The notes beneath the pieces were generated by a model that was given only the letters and a program-made list of their open reading frames with translations, ran no database searches and was not told the DNA's origin. The position numbers and the translations under genes were made by a program. 64,000 bases of DNA from Ridgeia piscesae (lineage: Eukaryota > Annelida > Polychaeta > Sabellida > Siboglinidae): assembly GCA_025642075.2 (NCBI GenBank), contig JAODUO010000474.1, forward strand, positions 347,501 through 411,500, read 5' to 3'. Below, one piece after another: positions 1 to 13,639 of the stretch. Position 1 is the stretch's first letter. The number at the start of each line of letters is the position of its first letter.

Positions 1-1615
1 GCTTTCAATGACACCATTACGCTGAATACCACAAGACAACAGTATTTAGAGAGAATGACGTGCAACTTAATTGTAATGCATTTCCGGCAGCTTATGCGAA
101 CATAACCACATGTTGTTATTAATCTTCGATCAGTTGCATGGCAATGCATATGTGATTACGTGGATGTGTTTGTTTGTTATTGCGTACGTACGTATTGTGT
201 ATGTACGTGCGTGCGTATATGCTATTTGGATATATCTTGTTGTGTCTTGCGATTGTGCTCGCGCGTGCGTGTGCGTTGTGCGTGTCTGTGATACCGTCAG
301 TCAGGAAGTGTTAGACGTGTCGCACTTTACAGCAACTTAAACAAAACTGGAACTTTGTGTTGGCATTATATAAGCCCGGAATGTTTGAGTCGCCTACCTA
401 TTGTTATACAGCCGTTAACAGTTGAGGCGCTCCAGAATATAGACGAATGGTCTGTCCAATAAGTCCGCCTTTTCAGTTTACCAACGTGTCTAAGATTAAG
501 ATTCTACAGATTGGTTCGGTTATTAACGTAATGATATAGAGTATGTGTAAAGGTTTGTCGATATGTGCCTTTGTGAGAGAGAGCGTATACATGAGATTAC
601 TGTTATTCTAACATAGTACTATTATAAGATGTAGAATGTAGATCGACAACCCTGTCATAGCTGGCAATGTGAGCCTCACTCGCAGGAACCTGCGAGTGTC
701 TTCTGTGGGACTGTGCTCAGGGTTTGTAGGAACCTGAATATTATGATAAAATATAACACATTTTACACCGAGTGTATACTTTCTGGGTAGACTGGGCTGG
801 CCCAGTTAAACCTCCATCCCCGATAGTGTTCACTCGTGAGATTGAACCGAACAGTAACTGTTTGCGAAGAATAATTCAAGATTAGAATATAATAATAATA
901 ATATGAACATGCCAACGAAGACACAAATACTCACTAATGATATCACAATTCGCTGACTCAACCGAACTTGTGAAAACGACCCGTTTTGCGGGGTCCAATT
1001 TCCCCTTTACTCCGCATTGTTCTTACAAATACTTGAAACACCCAATGGTAGGAATAAACAGAACAACATTTAACAGTTTGATAAATGTTTCTATAGCTAC
1101 TGTCTCGTGTCAACTCCTAAACTACCCCACCATGGGAGAGTTCCAAAGCTACTACAGCCGCCAACTTTTGACGACGTCCCACGAGAAGGTCGAAGCAGTG
1201 GGGAATGTACTTCGGGACAACAATGATAATGAGAGTCGGAGGAGGAAGTCCGGGACTTATTGGGAGTGGAAGTAGGACTCACAGAGGGAAGTGTCTTCAA
1301 TCCCTGCTTGTTGCTGTGGGGATGATACTGTGGGATCAGTGGGAAATGCAGGAACCAGAAAATGGCGTAAGAAAATACCGTAGACGTTCCGTAACGCAGA
1401 CGACCCAGCAGAATTGGATGATAATAAATAGGAACTACAGAAAACATTGTCAGAATATAGTAACTTCTACAAGTTCTGCAATATAAGACGGTGCGTGTTA
1501 TTAGTCTGGCTGCAATCTGTGATAACGGTATGTTATGTAAGTGTGACTTATGGTAGTCTTGTCGAGAGGTGGCGACTGCTTTGGCAGCAGTTTTGCGGGC
1601 TTCATTTATTTGATA
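1..1615. other. No recognised gene
   Basis: Unique, AT-leaning DNA. Short open frames (for example 937-1275) show no family motif or splice context that I could support. Confidence 0.5.
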
Positions 1616-2448
1616 CCGACCGACCGACCGACCGACCGACCGACCGACCGACCGACCGACCGACCGACCGACCGACCGACCGACCGACCGACCGACCGAC
1701 CGACCGACCGACCGACCGACCGACCGACCGACCGACCGACCGACCGACCGACCGACCGACCGACCGACCGACCGACCGACCGACCGACCGACCGACCGAC
1801 CGACCGACCGACCGACCGACGACCGACCGACCGACCGACCGACCGACCACCGACCGACCGACCGACCGACCGACCGACCGACCGACCGACCGACCGACCG
1901 ACCGACCGACCGACCGACCGACCGACCGACCGACCGACCGACCGACCGACCGACCGACCGACCGACCGACCGACCGACCGACCGACCGACCGACCGACCG
2001 ACCGACCGACCGACCGACCGACCGACCGACCGACCGACCGACCGACCGACCGACCGACCGACCGACCGACCGACCGACCGACCGACCGACCGACCGTCCG
2101 ACCGACCGACCGACCGACCGACCGACCGACCGACCGACCGACCGACCGACCGACCGACCGACCGACCGACCGACCGACCGACCGACCGACCGACCGACCG
2201 ACCGACCGACCGACCGACCGAACGACCGACCGATCCGACCGACCGACCGACCGACCGACCGACCGACCGACCGACCGACCGACCGACCGACCGACCGACC
2301 GACCGACCGACCGACCGACCGACCGACCGACCGACCGACCGACCGACCGACCGACCGACCGACCGACGACCGACGACACCGACCGACGACGACCGACCGA
2401 CCAGACCGACCGACCGACCGACCGACCGACCGACCGACCGACCGACCG

Positions 2449-2519
<71 letters not shown>
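1616..2519. repeat. (ACCG)n tetranucleotide tract followed by (TA)n
   Basis: About 837 bp of gaccgacc with few interruptions (near 1819, 1848, 2096, 2221-2235, 2366-2400), then about 66 bp of (TA)n. Open frames here are periodic artefacts (DRPT repeats). Confidence 0.98.
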
Positions 2520-2521
<2 letters not shown>

Positions 2522-3055
2522 ACTTTACTGATTACTGATGTCATATTGTTCTTGGTCTTGATTTCACAGATTAAAAACCACCTTTCCACCTGGTCACTAT
2601 TTCCTGGTTTTGCACTCAAACGAATTCGTCGACCAGTCTGCTAAAATAAACGGCAAGGAATACGTACCTTATGAAAACAGGTAACTCCCATGCCCCATGG
2701 CGTGTCTCTTCACCACTCGTCTTCAGTCTAGCTGCGGTCGCATTCCATAAGACAGAGAGCATATGTTACGAAGCACGCCGTCGCAGACAGTTTCAACTAA
2801 TCTAGCGCTCATCACACGGCGTCGCAGGGAGAACCGCCAGAGAAGGTCTGACTGGTATTGGTAGCATCTATGCCGAGAAAGGGCAGCACATGTACGAGTT
2901 AATCATCAGGCGCGGCTTGTCAGATTATGTTCGTCCTTATCTAGTAGAGTGTATGTATTCCGGCAGGCGTTTGCATTTCTCCTAAATGCTCAAAATTATC
3001 TTAGCGATGTTGTAAGATATCTAATTAAATAATAAACGTCACAATACATATGTGT

Positions 3056-3064
3056 TTATATATA

Positions 3065-3147
<83 letters not shown>
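3056..3147. repeat. (TA)n microsatellite
   Basis: About 90 bp of almost uninterrupted TA dinucleotides. Confidence 0.95.
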
Positions 3148-3150
<3 letters not shown>

Positions 3151-3249
3151 AAGAAGGTGTCTTCAGGCGAACTAAGATGAGGGTGACCTGATGGACGAGG
3201 AGCATCTCGCTTATAATAATAATAATTGTAGCACTTCTATAGGGCCTAT

Positions 3250-3491
3250 GTCATTGAAAATACAAACTCAGAGGCGCAGCAAACAAAATCATTTGGCCTA
3301 GGCCTAATCATAAACGGGGACAGGCAAGAGTCGTCATTGAGCCTGGAATCGCCGAAATTGTATGGCGTAAAAGCAATTCCAAACAAATAGGTTTTGAGGT
3401 GTTTTTTACGAAAGGTGGCGATAGTTTGAGAAGATTTTATTGTAATAGGGAGTTGATTCCAGATTGTTGACGGCGAAAACACGGTTGCCAA
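3250..3491 (-). pseudogene. Non-LTR retrotransposon C-terminal relic
   Basis: The minus strand reads SPSTIWNQLPITIKSSQTIA, then TFRKKHLKTYLF. This resembles the WNSLP...S...FKKxLKTYLF tail after the reverse transcriptase domain of LINE-type polyproteins. It is preceded in frame by TGA and has no ATG, so only a fragment remains. Confidence 0.65.
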
Positions 3492-3744
3492 TATTCAGGT
3501 TAGTTTTAGGAACAAAACGTTGTTTGGAAACGCATGATATACGGGTGCTATGTCAATGATGTCGAAGAAATGTAGCAGCTAAACTACGCATGCTTTAACT
3601 TTATGAGGAGATGCGACAGTTGACAGGAGTTGAGGACTGGGAAGGAAATTGACGGATGCCCGGTCATGAGCCCGGGTTCCTGGTGTGACCACTTCCAGAG
3701 ACGAGGGCGACTACATTATCTGAGAGCAGCAGCAGTTTCTGGGA

Positions 3745-3945
3745 AGACGAGAAGAGGGAGACCATCAAAAGATGGGCAGAATGTGTGAGTGACACGAGAA
3801 GAGGGAGACCATCAAAAGATGGGCAGAATGTGTGAGTGACACGAGAAGAGGGAGACCAGCAAAAGATGGGCAGAATGTGTGAGTGACACGAGAAGAGGGA
3901 GACCATCAAAAGATGGGCAGAATGTGTGAGTGACACGAGAAGCCG
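3745..3945. repeat. 47-bp minisatellite, about 4.3 copies
   Basis: Unit: cgagaagagggagaccatca, aaagatgggcagaatgtgtg, agtgaca. Confidence 0.9.
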
Positions 3946-4206
3946 GGCAAGACGGTAACAAGTGACGACGACTCGTCCACTCAAGGCGATCTCGTCAATG
4001 TTGACGGCGACGGAAGAAGAACTGTGCAATTAGAAAAAATAAGTTGCATACCACACGTATCATAGGCGAAACGTTGCCGTTGTCCAGATGTGATAGAACA
4101 CAACTATTCCAAATAAACAGAATACTACGTTCAGCGTTTCACGTATCCTGGTGATATTAAAAATTATGTTGCCTACATCCATCGCTAGCAAAAAACGCAA
4201 CCAAAC

Positions 4207-4362
4207 GTGCGCGTGGTGCGCGTGCGCGTGGTGCGCGTGGTGCGCGTGCGCGTGGTGCGCGTGGTGCGCGTGGGGTGGTCGCGGGGCGCGTGCGGTGGCG
4301 CTTGCGCGTGCACTTGCGTGGTGCGCGTGGTGCGCGTGCGCGTTCGCGTTCGCGTGGGCAGA
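4207..4362. repeat. GC-rich gtgcgcgtg repeat
   Basis: Irregular repeats of gtgcgcgtg in otherwise AT-rich DNA; alternating purine-pyrimidine, Z-DNA-prone. Confidence 0.8.
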
Positions 4363-6600
4363 CTAAACTATCTGGCCAACTCGATTTGGCGGGTTTTTCC
4401 CCACGATTTCAGCCATCGCTGTTATATAATTTAGTTCGCTAGCAACTAACAGTAGAAGTTGCCTGCATTGTGCGAGACAACGGCAGACAGGCCACGAAGC
4501 CACACAGTGAAATGGGCAATAGCACAAATGTGGAGCGGAAAACGCCGAAAGTTAGATTAATTGTTGCTGTAACTTTACGTAGGCGGGTCGAGGGGGACTG
4601 GGGGGGTCCTATGTGCCCACCTTAGACTTGTTTGGATTTACCAGATCAGTGACTACGTTACTGTGTCTCCCCTCGACCATTTACTCGTCGACGGGTCTAA
4701 GTGAGTGGGTTTTCTCCCCCAGTAATTTTCGATATCGTTGTTACTAACATAGCTTCCGTTAATAAAACATCAGGTATTCTAATATGATTGTTACCGCAAA
4801 CTTTAAATAAAATGCATGCGTGGTATGCGTTTTGAGGAAACTCGACCCGGACGTGACGTCTGTCACCAATGCTTCGTCTGAGCAACTTGCGGGTATGCAT
4901 TTTGCGAAATCTGGGCCCGGTCGAATCTGGCCCCAAAACACCGGCATTGTTTGAAAAGCCTTAATGTGGGAGGTTTTTGGGGATGCAACTGGAAGCTGTA
5001 TCCGTTAGACTACCGTCCCTGGATGCGCCCTGACAACCGCCATTTAGTTGGTGCTAGCTAATGGCTAGCTAAGGACACCAGTTTTGTGTTTTAAAAAAAT
5101 CCGGAAGTGAAAATAAAAAATCTCTAATGAAATTAGCTGGTGACAAGAGAAATGTTTGAAATGAATGGCGCAGGTGGACCAGGAAAACATGTTTAGTACG
5201 TCCTAGTGAACACAACTTGTAAGAAAAAAAACTCCACTAATTGGATTAGCCTGGGGAAAAAATTACATAAATGCCTGCAATGAAAGGCACAGGTGGTACG
5301 TTAGCAGACTCTATTAAGGTTGAGAGCAATACCGATAAATAACAACCATGTTTGCATGTTCACCAGTTGTAAATTCACGCTGACGTTACGGCTAAACCCA
5401 AGAAGACTGTCTACAGTATCACTTTCATTATACTCTTGAAATAACAGCTAGAACTGCTTTTTGTGTCAAAGTATGTGTGTCTGTTGGCAGCGGGTCGGGG
5501 ATAAAATCAAGGCGAATTCTATCACCAACGCAACATGTCACCAAGCCATCTACAAAGTTAATTGATGAGTCGTGAAATAGCATCGAACTAATCTGACGTC
5601 ATTGCACTTGAGCTCAGACTGGCAGTGTGTGCTGTCTTGCACGGTGCCAGGCGAGTACACAATCGTTGACTCCCGTGTGTCCTCGCCGGCCGCCGCACAT
5701 TCACAATGGAACTCATTGCTAAGGCACCCGGTTTGGGTGTTTTCCAAATGGACTTCGCCCACAGTGTCGGTAGAGGTTTATTCCCAGGGACCGCTACGGT
5801 TGTCAATTTGGCCTAGTCCTGGTATCTGAAAAACACAATTTGTTTTCATTTTTGTATACTCTCTTTTTATTTTTTTTATTTCCGACAATAAACCAGCCGT
5901 TGTTCAATTATCAAGTTTGAACGGTCAATGCCACAATGCCAACAAACCGCACATAATGCCAACCAACTGTCTGTCGTGATGTTATTATATCTGCGCTTTC
6001 ATTTGACTTTCTAATCTCATTACTTTTGTATATTGGTTTCTTATACTTTTTAAATTTTTATCAGCAAATGTCGCTGCCGGTGTTGAACCTCAGGACACCC
6101 GCGTGTATAGGAATCGATTGTCAAACAATGCAAATCTGTTAATTATCGATGATATCCGACAATAGAAAATACGTTTGATTGACGATCATCTGGCGATTAT
6201 CTACACAAATAATACGTGCAGATCACTCTATCTTGCGATATATAGATAATAATATTTTTTATTAAGTATCGTATATCCATCATTTCCCCCAGAAAAATGC
6301 AATATTGGTCAAATACACATATATAAGATTAATATATAAGATGTATGGTCACAATGACACTTGGAGTTCTAAATGGAACACGCGTCTTTATAATCAACAG
6401 TTTGGTTTAGCCGCCCGGCACGCACTCGGTGTTTCATAGGCGAGAGGTGTGCTCACGTGATTTGGTTTCTTTCAACTAAATGAATAATGATGAGTGTAAG
6501 AGCTCGTTGTATTACTTCGTGTGTGACATTGTGAAATTATGTTGGCTCATTTGCACCACAAGTTTTCACTTGCTTATTGCGTATTTTGTCTGTCGTTTTT
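4363..6600. other. No recognised gene
   Basis: Unique DNA with short frames on both strands (4697-4947, 5550-5829). The 5588-5806 minus frame is open and proline/arginine-rich but unrecognised. Confidence 0.5.
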
Positions 6601-6604
6601 TCAT

Positions 6605-6808
6605 CACACACGTACACGCGCCCACACATGCACACGCCACTCCACATACGCATACACACATACACACGTACACACGCACGCACGCATACACATGCACGCA
6701 CGCACACATAAACCACACCACACACGCACGTATGCACGAACACGTGCATGGGTGCATACGCACGTACACACACGCACATACGTACGCACTCACGCACTCA
6801 CGCGCATA

Positions 6809-6885
<77 letters not shown>
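6605..6885. repeat. CA/CGCA-rich microsatellite
   Basis: Mixed cacacgcacgcac then pure (CA)n from about 6812. Confidence 0.95.
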
Positions 6886-6888
<3 letters not shown>

Positions 6889-7011
6889 ATTAGGACCGGT
6901 TACACGGTTCAACATTCAACATATTTCGCCAAGTAGATATTACTGTAAAGTCCGATTACTGTGCTCTGTGTAAATCGCTTGAAAAGAAAGAGAGAGGTGA
7001 GGAAGAGCGAC

Positions 7012-7015
<4 letters not shown>

Positions 7016-7075
<60 letters not shown>

Positions 7076-7355
7076 CAGCACGAGATGGAGACAGGGCGCG
7101 GAGGAGAGAAAGATGTAGAGATGCGTGAAAGCGAGACAGAGAGAGCAATGGGGGAGAGAAATTGGGATTGGGAGAGAGGGGGGTTGTAGTGATGGAGTGG
7201 AGTACGGGAGGGAGGGCGAGAGAGGGAAAGATAGAGAGAGGGAGGGACGGAAGAAGGGAGGGAAGGAAAGGAGGAACGGACGGATAAAGGGTGGAGAGAT
7301 GAAGGAGGGGAAAGAAGGTTGGATGGAGAGATAGTGGGAGGGAGGGAGGGAGACT
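7016..7355. repeat. (TA)n followed by a GA-rich low-complexity tract
   Basis: (TA)n at 7016-7074, then polypurine gagagaggga text to about 7355 with strong strand asymmetry. Confidence 0.9.
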
Positions 7356-7939
7356 CATATAGGCGTATACGTACAACCAAAAGCAGAAGCAACTAAAGAT
7401 TACTCGAAACTGCAGCAGGAGCCGTGAGACAAGTCGATCACTGTCATTAGCAGCACATTTGTATGTCTCACTGAAGTGGGTCAATGTTGACGAATATCAT
7501 AATGTGACGCATGCACGTCACCGTCACATCCGCTCATCTGTATTTTACAGGGTATTTCATTTGTCATTTGGCCAATTTGCCTATCTCGTATTCAGTTAAA
7601 CCAACTAGACTGACAAGTTCAAATTGTCAGCTATAAACCGCCCTAGTGGACACGTTATGACAGTTAATGTGTTGTCACGCATGAGAACAAGATAATGAGA
7701 AGATAGATGTCAACGATTTGAAAGACAAGACAAGCGGCGTGACCAAGCGAAACACATCACAGCTGGCAGACTCGATATACCAAAACAGTCTGCATAAGCA
7801 AGAACGTGGACGCAGAAATGACCAAATGAAATGTACTCGTAGTCGAATTTATAGTCGAATTTGGGCGTATGAAAAACGTATATGAAAAACGGGACATATC
7901 AAATCACACATCGGAATAGGGATGTAGATGTTGTGTTCC

Positions 7940-8071
<132 letters not shown>

Positions 8072-8099
8072 CATGCAACATTGCAGGCACAACCATTCG

Positions 8100-8813
8100 A
8101 TAACACACCCCTCTGAATAGTAAGTAAGTAAGCTTTATTTGGAATTGTATATTCAAATGCAACATAAACAATCATAAGAATCGACAAAATAATATATAAT
8201 TCCAGGGTGACGGCGGAATCAATCGAGGCAGTGAATAGTTTGTTTATTTTTTTCAATGTATTTAAATACACGTACTGTGCTGTCACCTAGCGGTTGTGCT
8301 ACAATACATCTCTCGTAGACTCAATTACGATGGACAATAATAGGTGCAGTTTCAACGTCCCGGTCTCCGGTTTCGTGACTTAGGTCGGCATTGACGTCAC
8401 TCAGGATACGATATCATCTAGTTTGGGTCATTGTGACACGATGGTAGAGTCGTTGATCATAGGCGAACCTGGTCGGATATGTGATCTAGTGGACATACGA
8501 CCGCCTGGACATATCCACTCGCTTACGATGATGCCGTTTGTAAAATGATCACAGGGAGCAGAAAGGTCGTCGAGAAACAGCAAACAGAAGATGTTCATAA
8601 ATAGCTATTTTTGTGTTTTCTTCCGTTTCTTAAATGCAACGCAAATAGACAGAATCTCGACGCCTCGAAGGAGATCATTATTTTGCAGCCGTAGTGTCCC
8701 GTGGTTGGGCGAAGGCCTCAGCATGCTGATTCCACATCTCCCTATCTTGCGCTGTCTTCTGCCAGAACGTAGCCTTCCCTAGTAGCGCGCGCACACACAC
8801 ACACACGCACGCA

Positions 8814-8845
<32 letters not shown>

Positions 8846-10539
8846 CACACACGCCGTGTTTGGAGCCAGTAACCGGTTACAACTGTACAGTAGCGCCATC
8901 TAGCGAATAACTGACGACTGCACTGATAAATATAACTACAATTAACGAATACTTCACTAATTGGAGGTTAACAGCTTGGCTCCTATTACTTTACTACTTA
9001 CTGCTGTCCTTGTGAGTTTCTTTTGTAATTCTGTAATTATTACCAGCTAAATATCTCCTTTGATGTATTAGGTAGTTCGTATGGTCTGTCTGTCATCGTA
9101 TGGATGTTTTCCTTGCAGGTGCTAGCAGTGGGGTAGCCAGAGGAGCAATGAGGCTATTCCTCACCTCCAATCTCTAAAAACGAGGAGGGTGGGGAAGTGA
9201 GGACCACTCGGTGCCGGAGTCTTTCAGTGATACATGCGACGTGTGTATATGAAGCACTCGTCTTCGAGTAGGCCAGACCTTGTATCACATTATAAACCTG
9301 ATATCACCTGCACTATAAATGTATTTAAAAATTGTTACAATACCTATATTACAAAATCGGTCACAAAAATCGACACAGTGTATGTGATCTATGACAATCT
9401 TCTCCGACCACCAAGAAGGGCAAATCAAGAAAGGGTAGCCTGTCAGGTTTTTGACATCACAGACTACCTTTTTCCAAAACCTCCAACAACCACCCTTTGA
9501 GGCACAACAAAATTCCTTCTTTGAGTGGGCCAAGCCAAGAGCCTCAGCATCACTCCGCTGTCGAATCAAGACATCAGAGGAAGGTACGTGTAGAAACGAT
9601 TTCGCCAGAGCTTCAGCACTATTCCGTTGTTGATCCTGCCATCAGCAGACAGAGAGAGTCAGGCGGGTGCGAATGAAACATTCCCAGTGACATCAACTTG
9701 TATATGCTCACACAAACTTCCACTTGCAACCCCCTTGAGACTTGGTAACACAGGGGTGTACTCCAGTGGATTGGGGAGCATGTAACATATTGCAATCGTC
9801 TGGGGTGTCATATCTGACTAGTGTGGGCATAACACGGCCTAATTATAAAGGTCTAGTGGGGTACATACCGAGAGCATCATTGGATCTGATTATGGCCACT
9901 TTTTAATCTTTAAAACATGATTTGTACAATTGATTGTTCGTTGCAAAGTTCCTGGATCAGTTTATCCACCTCTCCCCCCTCTCCTTTACCTGCACTGTCA
10001 CAGAACACAGACAAGGACACCAATGTTGCAAACCATGATTTATAGGAACATCATTTTCGTTTCATAATCACAGATGTCTCCACAAATTGACACAGCTCCA
10101 TTGGCAGAAGGGCAAAGTGAAACTTCCACAGTACATAGCCATTTCAACGGTATCACTGTCTTATTGCAACAACATAAAATTACTCTGACTCAACTCGATG
10201 ACATTTGTTATTGAAAAATCTATATCACTGACGATTGAAGACACTATAATATATACTACACTTGACTAAACATAATGCTACAAACATTACAAGGTCAGGT
10301 CTGTTTTTACAACATACAACAACAGCAAGAACATGTACTCATATAATATGTCAAGTGATACAACTTAACTACATTAAATATAGCTTCAGTTGTTGCCATA
10401 TTTCTGTATGGTGATTTCTCCTACAGTTATTCAAACAAAGACGGATATTTGAGTTCCATTTACATGTGCTCTAGCATGTTCCCAGAGTACATCTTGACAA
10501 ACACAGATGTCTGTGACTGTGCTATGACGACCTAGTACA
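8100..10539. other. No recognised gene; probable TMCO1 3' flank and UTR
   Basis: AT-rich sequence; the part just below 10540 should hold the TMCO1 3' UTR. Around 9130, ggggtagccagaggag resembles a decayed transposon end. Confidence 0.45.
8786..8853. repeat. (CA)n/(CGCA)n microsatellite
   Basis: Alternating cacaca and cgcacgca. Confidence 0.95.
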
Positions 10540-12158
10540 TCACTTGCTGCTCTGTGATGGCGTTCCAAAGAAACCACTGCCTTGTTTGCTGGCTGCTCGC
10601 GTCGGGGCAAAGCCAAGGAGCTTCTGAATGTTCTGCCAACAACATAAAACATTCATCACATTCAAATTAACCACAACGATTTCAAAGGTTGTATGTGAGT
10701 TTTTTTAATATTTAATCATAATTATTCCTACCATAACTGTGCTGTGTTACAATCGTCTTTCCTAAAGTGTTTGTTATGTTTCAACATAGCCCTTTTGAAA
10801 TTAATAGTTTCACTTTAGGTGTGCCAGTAATGTCAGAACAAATCCATTTACAAAAAGACTTTGTCTCTGGTTTGCAAACAACTAGTTTCAGCTTCAGTGT
10901 GACCAAACATGCAAACTTGTGACAAATCATAAAATGTCACTTTCTGCGTTTTTTCATGAAATGTTGCATCACCAAATATTGTGCCATGTGACCAAATGTA
11001 GCGACAGAATGTTGTGTGGACAAATGTGTGACGATAAGTACTATTGTAGTGCCACAGTATCTTAGTGGCTAGAGCCTTGGACACTCAACTAAGAGAACAC
11101 AGGTTAAAATCCTGCGCTGCCGTTCCAATCCTTGGGCAAGTTATTTCAGTCTACAATGCTCCAGTTCAATCAGCTAGATTAACGAGTACCTGGCTATAGG
11201 CACCAGTGGATATTTGCAACCCGTGGGGATGGCTGATGGACATTGTGACCAATCGCTATAGATGTTGTGACTCACCTGTCTGATGGACATTGTGACCAAT
11301 CGCTGTAGATGTTGTGACTCACCTGACTGATGGACAGTGTGACAATTGCTGTAGATGTTGTGACTCACCTGACTGATGGACAGTGTGACAAATGCTGTAG
11401 ATATTGTGACTCACCTGACTGATGGACATTGTGACCAATCGCTGTAGATGTTGTGACTCACCTGTCTGATGGACATTGTGACCAATCACTGTAGATGTTA
11501 TGACTCACCTGTCTGATGGACATTGTGCAGAGGATGTAGAGAAAGATGAAGGAGCAGTCGGTGTAGTCCTCACCCATGAGGTTACGGTGTGAAATACTGC
11601 GCAGCCACGAAATAGGAACAAACGGTAGCTTTGCCACAGTACGTCCATCAAATCTGAATAAGAAAGCAAGAACGTCAACCATTCATTTAATTGACCGGTA
11701 TTGCTCGAACCACCAACATAAGTAGCACAGAACAAATGGAATTCTGTTGATGGTAACTCCAATGCAGAATGCCAGCAATACAAATATGATATTGTAACCA
11801 CGGGTCAAAAGTAAAAAAACTGGAAGCAGATTGGTTTTGGTCCCTTATGCATATTTGATCTGCGTATACACACTCTGTACCACTGCGAGGGGTATATAGA
11901 CAAACATTACACATATAATACATGTACATGTGTACAAGTGTACAGTTGTATATACATACATACACAGCTGTATATACATACATACATACATACATACATA
12001 CATACATACATACGTAATACATACATACATCATACATATACATACATACATACATACATACATACATACATACATACATACATACATACATACATACATA
12101 CATACATACATACATACATACATACATACATACATACATACATACATACATACATACA

Positions 12159-12190
<32 letters not shown>

Positions 12191-13532
12191 CATACATACA
12201 TATATATAATTATATATATATATATATATATTGTGACCTGTTCTAACGAAATGAGTCATACGTCAAAAAATTAAACAATTGAGTTAGTCATATCATCGGA
12301 AGGAATATTTATTAAGCTATCCAACGTGCACAAATTATGGAGCTAACTCACGCACAGCCAAAGTTATTGAACATGCCCGGGGTAGAAAGCTTCAAACTGA
12401 GAAAATCACATTTGAAGTTCGTGGTCACGCAAGTACATGATCGAGTGAGTTGTCATTCCTAATTTAACTGCTTTGCTTCTATTTCACCTTTTGATGTATT
12501 CTAAACCCCATCCCAAGTTGCGCTTATTGTCGAAGATATGTCTTGCAAGTTGTTTATTGCGGTTATCACAACATAATCCGAGTATTTAGCAATGTTTTGT
12601 TGGGGTGATCCGATCGAATTCACTTGTTTACGGCTAGCAAGTGTGCACTGCACATGCGTTCGCAGCTTTAAGCCAATCAGGGGACCCCTATGAGCTGTGC
12701 CTGACAACTGGTGATGTTTGTTTACAGATAGGTGTCTCAGTTAAACATTCCTATTGGCTAAAATCGACGTCATCATTGGGGATTTCTTCTAGCAGATTCA
12801 GACAGTGGACATGCTGGGCTTTCCCATAGTGCCAAATATGTCCACCATGCGGCAAGGGAAACCCCGAAGAATACGGCTTGAACAAGTGCGATTTATCGGT
12901 TTTGTTTTACAAAATTCATGCGTGAAATGTTACGTAACCTTTCTAAAAAGGTTATAAAATGTACTAAATAGTAATATAAATGGCAAAAATGCATTGCCAG
13001 TTGATACAAAAGACATTAAAGTGTGCTTTTGGTGACAAAAAGTCGAAATCGTTAAATATACTGTTTATACTGTGTTTTCTTGAAATCAACTTTGCTGACA
13101 TGTGACTCATTTTGTTAGGACAGGTCACATATATACATTAATATATATGTATACAAAAATAAAACAACTTACTTTAGTACAAATTGACAATAAACATACT
13201 GCTACCAAATATATTTGATTTATCATAAGGTAGGCAGATGTCATAACAATCATTCCAATGCAGTAGGTTGAAGTAAATGGTTCAAAGTGCCAGGTGGAAG
13301 GCAAATACTTACATTGAGTTAAACATACTCAGCAGGGCAGTGAATGCAAACCCTGTCGCAAACATCGACTTCATTTTCACCTGAAACCAAATCATTATTT
13401 AACCTATGATTTGCCACTAGGCACTAGGCTACAGTCATAATTTGGAGTGTGTGTGTGTGTGTGTGAACATGTGTGTCAGAGTGTGTGTGCCTGTGTATTG
13501 ATGCTTGCTGGTGTGTGCATATGATATTTATG

Positions 13533-13568
<36 letters not shown>

Positions 13569-13580
13569 TGTGTAATATAT

Positions 13581-13639
<59 letters not shown>

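Noticed and set aside
1447..2644. Long open frames on both strands (up to 364 aa, DRPT or GRSV repeats)
   Set aside because: They are translations of an (ACCG)n tetranucleotide tract; all frames are open because the unit has no stop.
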